Positions 17,644 to 25,155 of a stretch of 64,000 nt of DNA are shown here, one piece after another (position 1 is the stretch's first letter; every line of letters starts with the position of its first letter). The position numbers and the translations under genes are program-made. The stretch is from Rhodobacterales bacterium. Its GTDB lineage: Bacteria > Pseudomonadota > Alphaproteobacteria > Rhodobacterales > Rhodobacteraceae. Where the stretch lies: assembly GCA_021155205.1 (NCBI GenBank), contig JAJNPS010000040.1, positions 24,183 to 88,182 on the forward strand, given 5' to 3'. Under the pieces are notes generated by a model. That model did no database searches. It was not told the origin of the DNA and saw only the letters and a list, made by a program, of their open reading frames with translations.

Positions 17644-19982
17644 GGGGCTTCCTCCGTTTGGCTGACGGCCAGGGCCACAACGGCCTGGCCTAGGGCTAGT
17701 CCCCCGTCATTCGCGGGGGTTCGGGCGTGGCTGAGTACGGTCAGCCCGCGGGCTTCGAGCCCACGGTGGACCAGAGCAAACAAGGTCGCATTCTGGAAAA
17801 CGCCGCCCGAAAGGGCGACGGTGTCAATCGCCGTATCTTCGGTGATGCGCTCGGCCATCCGGACAACGGCCTGCGCCAGCCCACGATGAAAGCGGGCCGC
17901 GATGACACCGATCGGGGTGGCAAGGATCAGATCGCCGAGCATTGCCCGCCAGACGGCCAGCGGCTCGATATAGGGTATGCCCTTGCCGCCGATCAGCGGG
18001 ATGCTGAACGGATAGGCCAGGTCCTCCGGCTCGTTCATCGCATCTGCGTCGATCACCGCCTCAAACCGCATCGCCGCCTCGCCCTCGTAGTCCTGCCTGT
18101 CCCATGCCAGGCCCGCAATGGCCGCGGCGGCATCGAAGAGGCGGCCGCAGGACGTCGATATCGGTGAATTGGTGCCGCTGGCAATCATCGCATCCAGCGT
18201 CGCGCGCGGCGCCGCCGAAAGCCTGCGGAAGATCTCGAGCCCGTCGAAGTTCATCGCGAACTCGGCCCAGCCCACTTCCGCCATCAGATGCGCATAGGCA
18301 TTGCGCCATGGCTCGCGGATCGCCGCCGCCCCGCCGGGCAACGCCACCGGCTTGCAGGAGCCGACCCGCGCATAACGACGATAGTCGCAGGCCAGGAACT
18401 CTCCGCCCCAGATCGTGCCGTCATCGCCAAGGCCGCTGCCGTCAAGTGCGACGCCAAGGACCGGGGGCGCATCCAGCGGGCGACCGTTCTCGGCCAGACA
18501 GGCGGCGATATGGGCATGGTGGTGCTGCACCGCGATCACCGGCCGGTCCCCGGCCAGCGCCCGCCCGGCCTGGGTGGACAGGTATTGCGGATGCCGGTCA
18601 ACCGCAATCACGCCCGGCGCATGGTCGTAAAGTCGGGTGTAGAGCGACAGGTTCCGCGCCGCATCGGCATGGGTGGCGGCATCCTCCAGATCGCCCATGT
18701 GTTGCGACAGGATCGCCTGGCCGTCTTTGACGAGGCAGAAGGTGTTCTTCAGCTCTCCTCCCATTGCCAGCACCTGCGCCTTGCGAGAAAAACCCGGCGG
18801 CAGTGGCAGGCCAGCCGGAGCAAAGCCGCGCGCCCGGCGCAAGACGCGCAGTCGGCCAAGGTCCACCCGCACCACGGAATCGTCGATGCGGTTGGCAATC
18901 TCGCGGTCGTGCAGGCAGGCAAAGTCGGCGATGGCGGGCAGCCGGTCGCGGGTTTCCTGATTGCCGGTGCATTGCGGCTGACCCGAAGGATTGCCACTGG
19001 TCATCACGACGGGACGGCCGATCCTGCGCAGGATCAGGTGGTAAAACGGCGTGTAGGGTAGCATCACGCCCAGCCGGTCCAGCCCCGGCGCGATGGCGTC
19101 GGGCAAGGCGTTCGGCAGCGACTTCAACAACACGATCGGCGCTTCGGGGCCGGAAAGGGCCTCGGCTTCGGCCTCGGAGACTTCGCAGAATTCGCGCACC
19201 ACGCCCAGATCGCGGGCCATCAGCGCAAAGGCCTTGCCCTTGCGCCCCTTGCGGCGTCGCAGTTCGGCGACGGTGGCGGCATTGGTCGCGTCGCAAGCCA
19301 GATGCACGCCGCCCAGGCCCCGGATCGCGACGATATGGCCGTTCAGGATCATGCCGCCGGTGGCGTCGATGTCATCGAGCATCGAGAAGGCCTCGTGGTT
19401 CACCGCGCCGGGGCCCAGCTTCTCGATCCAGATCTGCGGGCCGCAGCGGCCGCAGGCGACCGGCTGGGCGTGAAAACGCCGGTCTGCGGGGTCGGCATAC
19501 TCACCCGCGCAGATCTCGCACAGATCAAACGGGGCCATCGTCGTCCGCGCCCGGTCATAGGGTGCGCCATGCACGATGGAAAAGCGTGGGCCGCAATTGG
19601 TGCAGTTGGTGAAAGGATAGCGGTAGCGGTGCTGGAACGGATCGCGGATCTCGGCCAGGCAATCAGGGCAAGTCGCGGCGTCCGGCGTCACTGAGCCGCG
19701 CATCGTGCCGGCCGCCTCCGAGGCGACGATGGCAAAGCCCGCAGGCGGTGCATCCTCCAGCGGCTCGACGCGCAGCTCCTCGATCCGAGCCAGCGCCGGC
19801 AGGGCGGCGCGCAGCCTGCCGGGAAAGCTGTCCAGCCCCTCGCCCCAGAGCCGGATTACCACCCCTTCAGACGTATTCTTGACGTCGCCTGCCAGCCCCA
19901 TCTCGCGCGCCAGCCGCCAGACCGTCGGCCGGAAGCCGACACCCTGAACTTGCCCCCGCACGGTCAGGCGCGCCCCGGTCAT
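17571..19982 (-). CDS. hypF: Carbamoyltransferase HypF
   Basis: 803 residues. An acylphosphatase domain (about 1-90, GQVQGVGFRPTVWR) is followed by two zinc-finger motifs (CPDCLAEI to CTNCG, and CEICAGEY to CGRCG). Then come a YrdC-like domain and a Kae1-like domain with QHHHAHIAACLAE and CGRLFDAAAA. It makes the carbamoyl group transferred to HypE. ATG 19982 overlaps the upstream NHL gene stop and follows GGGAGG. The C-terminus extends about 24 codons into hypC in another frame, which may be a slightly lengthened tail. Confidence 0.96.
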   Translation of the reverse strand: MTGARLTVRGQVQGVGFRPTVWRLAREMGLAGDVKNTSEGVVIRLWGEGLDSFPGRLRAALPALARIEELRVEPLEDAPPAGFAIVASEAAGTMRGSVTPDAATCPDCLAEIRDPFQHRYRYPFTNCTNCGPRFSIVHGAPYDRARTTMAPFDLCEICAGEYADPADRRFHAQPVACGRCGPQIWIEKLGPGAVNHEAFSMLDDIDATGGMILNGHIVAIRGLGGVHLACDATNAATVAELRRRKGRKGKAFALMARDLGVVREFCEVSEAEAEALSGPEAPIVLLKSLPNALPDAIAPGLDRLGVMLPYTPFYHLILRRIGRPVVMTSGNPSGQPQCTGNQETRDRLPAIADFACLHDREIANRIDDSVVRVDLGRLRVLRRARGFAPAGLPLPPGFSRKAQVLAMGGELKNTFCLVKDGQAILSQHMGDLEDAATHADAARNLSLYTRLYDHAPGVIAVDRHPQYLSTQAGRALAGDRPVIAVQHHHAHIAACLAENGRPLDAPPVLGVALDGSGLGDDGTIWGGEFLACDYRRYARVGSCKPVALPGGAAAIREPWRNAYAHLMAEVGWAEFAMNFDGLEIFRRLSAAPRATLDAMIASGTNSPISTSCGRLFDAAAAIAGLAWDRQDYEGEAAMRFEAVIDADAMNEPEDLAYPFSIPLIGGKGIPYIEPLAVWRAMLGDLILATPIGVIAARFHRGLAQAVVRMAERITEDTAIDTVALSGGVFQNATLFALVHRGLEARGLTVLSHARTPANDGGLALGQAVVALAVSQTEEAPCALESRAGLSQSPMPAESSLPSR

Positions 19983-21157
19983 GTCGCGGCCTCCCAAATC
20001 AAAACGCGATTGTTACCGCTGTCGGCCACTGCCACCGTGCTTCCGCGAACGGACAAGCCGTAGGGCCAGCACAGGCTGTCGCGCGAGGCCAGTCCCCAGC
20101 GGTTGTCACCCTTGGAGGCGAAGTCGGGCTGGCCAGTCAGCCGGTCGGCTGCGGCCGCAAAGCCGATCTCGCTAAAGCCCAGCATCCGCGAATTGGCGGT
20201 ATCCCCGACGATCAGCCGGTCGCCAAGCACCCCGAGCGCATAGGGCATGTTGACCGCCAGCGACGACGGGTAATAGGCACCGCGGTTAAGGTCGCAATCG
20301 GTCATCCCGGCCTGACCAACGAGCGCGTCGGCAGGCTGACCATTGGCTTGGGGAAAACTGGACCAGATCATCACCCGGTTGTTGCCCGCATCGACCACCG
20401 CAAGCCCGCCACGCCAACCCACCGCCATATGCGGCCAGCGCATTGAGCGGGCCGAGACCGGGCCGCCCGCATTCTCATCCCGGCAGGCAAAGCCATCCTG
20501 CCCAATCACCTGATCGGCGGGCTGACCGTTGTCCTTCGGATCGTCCCAGACCAGCACCCGGCGGTTGCCGGTGTCGCAAACCACCAGCCGCCCACCAATT
20601 GCGGCCACGCCATAGGGCCAGTGGAGCGTGGACGCCGTCGGCGCATCGGCGCCACGATTGGCAAGTGATCCGTCCGGGCTGGCCTGCCCCAGAATGATGT
20701 CCGCCGCATCCGAAGGCCCCGAGGGCAGGCGCCGCCAGATCAGCACACGGTGGTTCCAGGGGTCGGCCACCGCAAGCCCGCCGCGAAACGCGGTGATGCC
20801 GGTCGGCACGTTCAGCGTGGCGCCCGTGACCGGCCCCCTGGCATTGCGCCCCTCGCGCCCGAAAGCAGGCTGGCCCAGCAGGATGTCGGCCGGAGTATCG
20901 TCCTCTACGGGCACGCGGTGCCACCCCAGCACCCGGTGATGCCCGGTATCGGCCACCCAGAACGAGCCGTCGGGGTGCAAGCAAACCCCACGCGGTCCAA
21001 ACATTCGATGCGCGGCGGGCGTGATCGGGTCGGCCAGCATTCCGCCATCCGATCCCAGGATCACCCGCGCGCCCTCAGGGTCCAGCAGTGGCGCGCCGAG
21101 TGTCACCGTGCCCTCGGCCTTGATCGGTGAGAAGGAGGGCGACAGCGATACTTTCAT
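19979..21157 (-). CDS. NHL-repeat beta-propeller protein of the hydrogenase cluster
   Basis: 392 residues with at least five repeats of the type VADTGHHRVLGW, VADPWNHRVLIW, VCDTGNRRVLVW, VDAGNNRVMIW, VGDTANSRMLGF and VADSGNNRVLIW. That implies a six-bladed NHL propeller. There is no signal peptide. ATG 21157 overlaps the upstream stop; the longer frame above it lies inside the Rieske gene. NHL proteins are recurrent companions of group 1h hydrogenases. A role in assembly or electron transfer contacts is an inference. Confidence 0.88.
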   Translation of the reverse strand: MKVSLSPSFSPIKAEGTVTLGAPLLDPEGARVILGSDGGMLADPITPAAHRMFGPRGVCLHPDGSFWVADTGHHRVLGWHRVPVEDDTPADILLGQPAFGREGRNARGPVTGATLNVPTGITAFRGGLAVADPWNHRVLIWRRLPSGPSDAADIILGQASPDGSLANRGADAPTASTLHWPYGVAAIGGRLVVCDTGNRRVLVWDDPKDNGQPADQVIGQDGFACRDENAGGPVSARSMRWPHMAVGWRGGLAVVDAGNNRVMIWSSFPQANGQPADALVGQAGMTDCDLNRGAYYPSSLAVNMPYALGVLGDRLIVGDTANSRMLGFSEIGFAAAADRLTGQPDFASKGDNRWGLASRDSLCWPYGLSVRGSTVAVADSGNNRVLIWEAAT

Positions 21158-22026
21158 GGCACGATCCTGACCTGGATGCGCGAGCCGATGACCCGCACCG
21201 CATGAGCGTGCAACTGCACCTCTGGCGCGGTCAGGCACTCGCCACTTTCCAGCGCATAGCGGAAACCATGCCACGGGCAGGTCAGGATGCCCGCCTCGAC
21301 GGCACCCTCGGTCATCTCCAGACCCATATGGGCGCAGGCGTTGCGAAAGCAGGTCACCAGATCGCCTTGGCGCGCAAAGATGACCGGTTCGCCGCCGACG
21401 GTTTCGAACAGCGTCGTGCCATCGGGCAGCTTCGCCAGATCGAGCGCGTTGATCCAGCTGCCCCCCAAAGTCTCTGCAAAGGGCGAGGTGAAATGCACCG
21501 TGTCGGCGCCACCACCGCCCAGCCCCTTGACCTGGCGTACCTCGGTGATTTCGGGGACATGGTCCTCGATGGCCTTCTTGACACCGGCATAGAAGGTAAG
21601 CTGCGAGGCCGGGCAGCCGTCACAGGCACCCAGAAACCGGATCTCGGCGCGGTTGCCCTCGACCGAGGCAACCTCGGCGTTGCCACCATGGCTTGCCAGC
21701 ATCGGTCGCACCGTCTCGAGCGCGGCCTCCACCCGTTCATGCAGCGACGGTTTCAGGATTCCGTGCCGGCGCAGGACGGCATAGACGACCTCATCGTTCG
21801 CCGCCTCGGCCAGCGCTTTGCCAAAGCCGTCGTGGGACTTCAGCGTGCGGATCATTCGTCGGAACGCTTCGGCATTCAACGCGTCAATCGCCGCAGCCTG
21901 AGCCTTGGCCCCCATCCGCGCCGAATCGTCCCACCCGTCGGCCAATGCCTCAAGCGCATAGAGATCGCCCAACAGCCGGTCGAGGCCGGGTCGATCACTC
22001 TGCTCTGGGGCGCCGCTGTCTGGCAT
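21154..22026 (-). CDS. NifU-like / Rieske [2Fe-2S] fusion protein
   Basis: 290 residues. The middle (about 90-160) is a NifU C-terminal-like domain with the cluster motif CDGCPAS. The C-terminal part is a Rieske domain with CAHMGLEM and CPWHGFRY, supplying Cys-His pairs for a [2Fe-2S] centre. The N-terminal about 80 residues are helical and unassigned. In related clusters such proteins are proposed to carry electrons from the hydrogenase small subunit to the respiratory chain. It overlaps the NHL gene by four bases. Confidence 0.88.
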   Translation of the reverse strand: MPDSGAPEQSDRPGLDRLLGDLYALEALADGWDDSARMGAKAQAAAIDALNAEAFRRMIRTLKSHDGFGKALAEAANDEVVYAVLRRHGILKPSLHERVEAALETVRPMLASHGGNAEVASVEGNRAEIRFLGACDGCPASQLTFYAGVKKAIEDHVPEITEVRQVKGLGGGGADTVHFTSPFAETLGGSWINALDLAKLPDGTTLFETVGGEPVIFARQGDLVTCFRNACAHMGLEMTEGAVEAGILTCPWHGFRYALESGECLTAPEVQLHAHAVRVIGSRIQVRIVP

Positions 22027-22030
22027 GAGA

Positions 22031-22252
22031 TTACGCGTACTTCACGTTTCTGAGGAGGAAGGGCTGGATCAATCCGGACACGCCACCTGCGGCAATTGCT
22101 GCCGCCCAGACCGGGGCGATCTGACCGACACCGACGCCGACCACGATCCCCACAAGGGAACCGAGCGCGAACTGGAGAGTCACTTGCCCATTGTTCTTGA
22201 ATAATTTTCCGGCAAAGAACTGCTTTGCGGAACTCATGGCCATGGCAAACAT
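22031..22252 (-). CDS. Small membrane protein A
   Basis: 73 residues. A basic N-terminal third (FFAGKLFKNNGQ) is followed by two Gly/Ala-rich hydrophobic stretches (LGSLVGIVVGVGVG; VWAAAIAAGGVSGLI). No family recognised. ATG 22252 has GGGAGGAG close upstream. It lies four bases before the Rieske gene, so it is part of the same operon. Confidence 0.7.
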   Translation of the reverse strand: MFAMAMSSAKQFFAGKLFKNNGQVTLQFALGSLVGIVVGVGVGQIAPVWAAAIAAGGVSGLIQPFLLRNVKYA

Positions 22253-22265
22253 GTGCGCTCCTCCC

Positions 22266-22451
22266 TCAGATCAACGACAAAACAACGACGGTCGCGACGA
22301 CAGCCGCCCCACCAGCGATCGCGCCGTAAAGGCCGCCCATATAGGCGGCGAGTTCCGTCCCGAGAGCGGATTTCCCGACTGCGACGCCGCCCACGGCTCC
22401 AGCGAGCAGCGCGGCAAGGCATCCTGCGGCCAATGCAGCAAATGTGATCAA
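22266..22451 (-). CDS. Small membrane protein B
   Basis: 61 residues, almost wholly hydrophobic and Gly/Ala-rich, with two predicted helices separated by GKSALGTELAAYMG. The start is TTG 22451, behind GAAGGAG at an eight-base spacing. It is adjacent to small membrane protein A and both may form one membrane anchor. No family recognised. Confidence 0.65.
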   Translation of the reverse strand: MITFAALAAGCLAALLAGAVGGVAVGKSALGTELAAYMGGLYGAIAGGAAVVATVVVLSLI

Positions 22452-22486
22452 GCGATAGACTCCTTCTTCAGGTTTGTTTGGTGTAG

Positions 22487-23488
22487 TCAGTGCCTGGCGT
22501 CGGACGCGAATGCGCCGTGCGGCGCAAGGTGCGACGACAGTTCGATAATCGCATCGGCGACAGCTTGCGCCTTGTCTTCGGCACCGCGGGCGGCGAAAAT
22601 GCCCTTCGCTTCGCGCAACAGCGCAACCGCCTCGGCCACGTTGCGTGGATTGCCCGCCTCGGGGTTCGCGGGATCGTCGGGCAGGTTTGCCATGCAGTTC
22701 GCCTTGTTGGCGATGGTGTTAGCATAGCCCTCCGGCATGTCGCGCAGGGTGCGCACCTTCAAGGCTTCGTCATAGGCCTCAAGCGCGCGAAAGCCGTTCT
22801 CGACCCGGTGCGCGGATGACACATATTGCAGCGCATTGCCGAGGTTGTTCTGGAGCATGGCATATTCGACCGGCTGGTCGATCAGGGTGACGACGCGCAA
22901 CGCTTCCTCGAACGCCTGAACCGCCAGCGCCTCCCGCATCTTGCCGGAGTCTTCGGTAAAGGGCATCGACAGGAAGGCCGTCGCCAGATTGTTCTGCAGG
23001 ATCGCGAATTCCTTGGGAAAGGCAGTCCGGTCAAAGGTGCGCAGGGCGCGCTGATACGCACTGATCGCGGGCTGAATCGGGGCGAGTCCCATCCCCGCCA
23101 TGGTCTGGCAGATCAGCCCGAGGTTCATCTCGGCTTCGGCGATCTCTGCATCCGATCCCTCTGCTGTCAGAGTGGCAATGGCCGTCGTCATTTCTGACCG
23201 CGCCGCCTTGATGGCCTCTGCGTCGCTGGCTGGCACTGCCATCAGCGCGGTCGATAGCCGCGCGCGGATGCGGGCGGCACCCAATGATTCGACTGCCGGC
23301 ACCAGCGCGATTGCCCGCCGATAAAGATCGACGGCCGCGTGCAGGTCTTCGGGGTCGCGCGGAGCCTGTTGCAGGCCCATGGCGATTTCCATCAGCATCT
23401 GCGCCTTGTCAGAATTGGATGCGTCTGCATCCTCAACCGCTGCAAGAGCCGCATCGACCTGTTGCTTTGTCCGACTTGTTGCGACCAC
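22487..23488 (-). CDS. Tetratricopeptide-repeat-like protein of the hydrogenase cluster
   Basis: 333 residues, all alpha, with repeated helical pairs such as FAILQNNLATAFLSMP and YAMLQNNLGNALQYVS separated by A-x-x-A-Y-x-x-AL motifs. GTG 23488 is preferred because GGGAGG precedes it by five bases; ATG 23524 would add 12 residues but has its GGGGG directly abutting. There is no signal peptide. It probably acts as a protein-protein adaptor in hydrogenase assembly, inferred from context only. Confidence 0.75.
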   Translation of the reverse strand: MVATSRTKQQVDAALAAVEDADASNSDKAQMLMEIAMGLQQAPRDPEDLHAAVDLYRRAIALVPAVESLGAARIRARLSTALMAVPASDAEAIKAARSEMTTAIATLTAEGSDAEIAEAEMNLGLICQTMAGMGLAPIQPAISAYQRALRTFDRTAFPKEFAILQNNLATAFLSMPFTEDSGKMREALAVQAFEEALRVVTLIDQPVEYAMLQNNLGNALQYVSSAHRVENGFRALEAYDEALKVRTLRDMPEGYANTIANKANCMANLPDDPANPEAGNPRNVAEAVALLREAKGIFAARGAEDKAQAVADAIIELSSHLAPHGAFASDARH

Positions 23489-23572
23489 CGAGTCCTCCCT
23501 GCGCGACTCGAACGGTCGCTTCATCCCCCTGTCACACTAGAGCATCCACCGCGCGGCTGTCTACCTGCTTAC

Positions 23573-23899
23573 TTATCTGGAAACTAACTTTGCTAAATCG
23601 CCGGGGATCGGAGCGCAGAGAGCGCACATCTCTGTATTCCAGTGTACTGGCAAGTCGAACACCGTCATGCCAAGCAGCCCCTGGTTCTGAAACACATCGC
23701 GCGCCTGCGCGACGCGGTCGCCAGCGACGTTGCGAAGTTTTAGTAAGCAGCCGCCCGCGGTCGCATGATGCACCGGCAGAACCATCAGCGTCTGGTCCCG
23801 GATCAGCACCACAACCGCCGCAACACCCTGAAGATAGGTCTCGACAACCGACGCCGGCAGATAGACAGACCCGTCACGGACGGCGATGCCAATGGTCAT
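23573..23899 (-). CDS. Hypothetical protein of the hydrogenase cluster
   Basis: 108 residues, no recognised domain. It has beta-rich blocks (MTIGIAVRDGSVYLPASVVE; TLMVLPVHHA) and two close cysteines near the end (CALCAP). Its start overlaps the stop of the maturation protease in ATGA, so the two are translationally coupled. A small maturation or structural factor for this hydrogenase class is a guess. Confidence 0.75.
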   Translation of the reverse strand: MTIGIAVRDGSVYLPASVVETYLQGVAAVVVLIRDQTLMVLPVHHATAGGCLLKLRNVAGDRVAQARDVFQNQGLLGMTVFDLPVHWNTEMCALCAPIPGDLAKLVSR

Positions 23900-24396
23900 G
23901 TGGAAGTCCAGTCTCGCAGCAGGTTTGTCACCTTGTTTGCAACAAGCTCGACTGCAGTGGCAACCTTAGGGCTGAGAGACAAGCCAAGAGCGAGTGTCTC
24001 GGCCTCGATCAGAAAGACCGTCACAAAGGCGGGAAACGCATCGCCATATATGCGCTGCCCGGCATAGATCGCGTTGTCCCAGCGAAACTCGTGCAGGCCC
24101 GCTCCGCGCGCCGGAGGTGCGGCAAGAACCTCGCCCGGCACTTCGTAGACCGAACCAGGTGTTCCCATGGGAACCCGCGCGTCCACAATTGCCAGATGGG
24201 TGGCGCCCCGCGCTTTGTAGATCACGGCCATACCGTCGGTGCCAACGTCAAAAAAACGAACCCCCGGTGGGAATTGACGGCTGCGAAGCAGGTCAATCAC
24301 CGCAGGTCCGGCCCCGTCGTCGCTACGGTTGGGATTTCCGCAGCCAAGAACGATGATTTGAGGTTCGATCAAATCCTCCACAACCTGCAGGACCAC
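23896..24396 (-). CDS. Hydrogenase maturation protease (HyaD/HupD-like)
   Basis: 166 residues. The N-terminal IIVLGCGNPNRSDDGAGP is the signature of [NiFe]-hydrogenase maturation endopeptidases, with the nickel-sensing acidic residue in the DD pair; the second conserved region reads VDARVPMGTPGSV. It clips the C-terminal extension after the DSCLVCTVH motif of the large subunit. The start is uncertain: GTG 24396 (used), GTG 24381 or TTG 24372, the last overlapping the previous stop. Confidence 0.9.
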   Translation of the reverse strand: MVLQVVEDLIEPQIIVLGCGNPNRSDDGAGPAVIDLLRSRQFPPGVRFFDVGTDGMAVIYKARGATHLAIVDARVPMGTPGSVYEVPGEVLAAPPARGAGLHEFRWDNAIYAGQRIYGDAFPAFVTVFLIEAETLALGLSLSPKVATAVELVANKVTNLLRDWTST

Positions 24397-24680
24397 TCGG
24401 GCTCGACCGGAAGCATCAGCTCGGGAAGATCACAGAACCTTGCGTGGACCTTGTAGTACATGCAGGTCTCGCAAGGTTGCGGCATGCCCTCAGCTTCGAT
24501 CGTGTGGTCGGTAAAACCCCCAATCACCAGCTTCTTGTCGAGATCGTCGCCGGCTTCGACCTGAAGTCGGTTGACGATGGCGTTGACCTCTTCGCTTGTT
24601 CCGGCCCGTGGCCAGACCTCTGTCTTGAGCCCCGCCGAGAGTCGGTCGGCGATTGAGCGACGCAACGCATCCATGTCCAT
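24369..24680 (-). CDS. Four-cysteine protein A, possibly HiPIP-like, paralogue of the next gene
   Basis: 103 residues. The C-terminal about 40 residues carry CETCMYYKVHARFCDLPEL and, after a Pro-rich link, WSCRLWRI, giving C-x2-C-x9-C-x14-C. The same pattern and wording recur in the gene at 24694-25080. The order of cysteines and the final W-x-C-x-L-W resemble high-potential iron-sulfur proteins, but the spacing is shorter and there is no export signal. A [4Fe-4S] or zinc site is an inference. The N-terminal half is helical. Confidence 0.75.
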   Translation of the reverse strand: MDMDALRRSIADRLSAGLKTEVWPRAGTSEEVNAIVNRLQVEAGDDLDKKLVIGGFTDHTIEAEGMPQPCETCMYYKVHARFCDLPELMLPVEPEWSCRLWRI

Positions 24681-24693
24681 CGTGCGTGGCCTT

Positions 24694-25080
24694 TCAAATG
24701 CGCCAGAGCCTGCACCACCAGTCCGGCTTGGCAGGCAGGTTGAGTTCAGGCAGGTCGCACCAGCGCCGGTGCACCAGATAGTACATGCATTCCTGACAGC
24801 GCATCCGGTCCGGTCCGTAAGGCTCCAGAAGCCATCCCGAGATCACCAGTTTCTGGCGCAGCTCGTCAGCGCTCAGCGGCCGCAGGATGTCCAGAAGCTT
24901 GCCGAACTCGCGGTCGGTTTCCGGGAACGGTTCAACCTCGGTCACAAGCCCGTCCATGAACATGTCCTCGATCATGCGCAGCAAGAGGTCATGATCGGCA
25001 TCGGCCGGAGAAAGGCCGTAGCGTTCTGTGAAGTATTTCGTGTCCCGCGCCGTGGCAACGGCATCCCTTTGTTCTCTCAT
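24694..25080 (-). CDS. Four-cysteine protein B, possibly HiPIP-like
   Basis: 128 residues. The N-terminal part (about 1-75) is helical and acidic (LLLRMIEDMFMDGLVTEVEP). The C-terminus has CQECMYYLVHRRWCDLPEL and WWCRLWRI with the same C-x2-C-x9-C-x14-C spacing as protein A; shared words also include KLVI(G/S)G. GGGGAGG lies five bases before ATG 25080. It is the first gene after the large subunit, separated by a long hairpin. Both proteins may pass electrons or assist assembly for this hydrogenase. Confidence 0.78.
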   Translation of the reverse strand: MREQRDAVATARDTKYFTERYGLSPADADHDLLLRMIEDMFMDGLVTEVEPFPETDREFGKLLDILRPLSADELRQKLVISGWLLEPYGPDRMRCQECMYYLVHRRWCDLPELNLPAKPDWWCRLWRI

Positions 25081-25106
25081 GACGGCCTCCCCACCGGTGT
25101 GCGTTT

Positions 25107-25148
25107 CCCCCGAAACGATCCCGCCACAGTGCGGGACCGTTTCGGGGG
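25107..25148 (-). other. Long intercistronic hairpin after the hydrogenase large subunit gene
   Basis: CCCCCGAAACGATCCCGC (25107-25124) and GCGGGACCGTTTCGGGGG (25131-25148) form an 18-base stem with one mismatch and a six-base loop, starting eight bases after the hhyL stop. No T-run follows on the minus strand, so stabilisation or partial termination favouring the structural genes is more likely than a full stop. Confidence 0.65.
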
Positions 25149-25155
25149 GGCTGGG

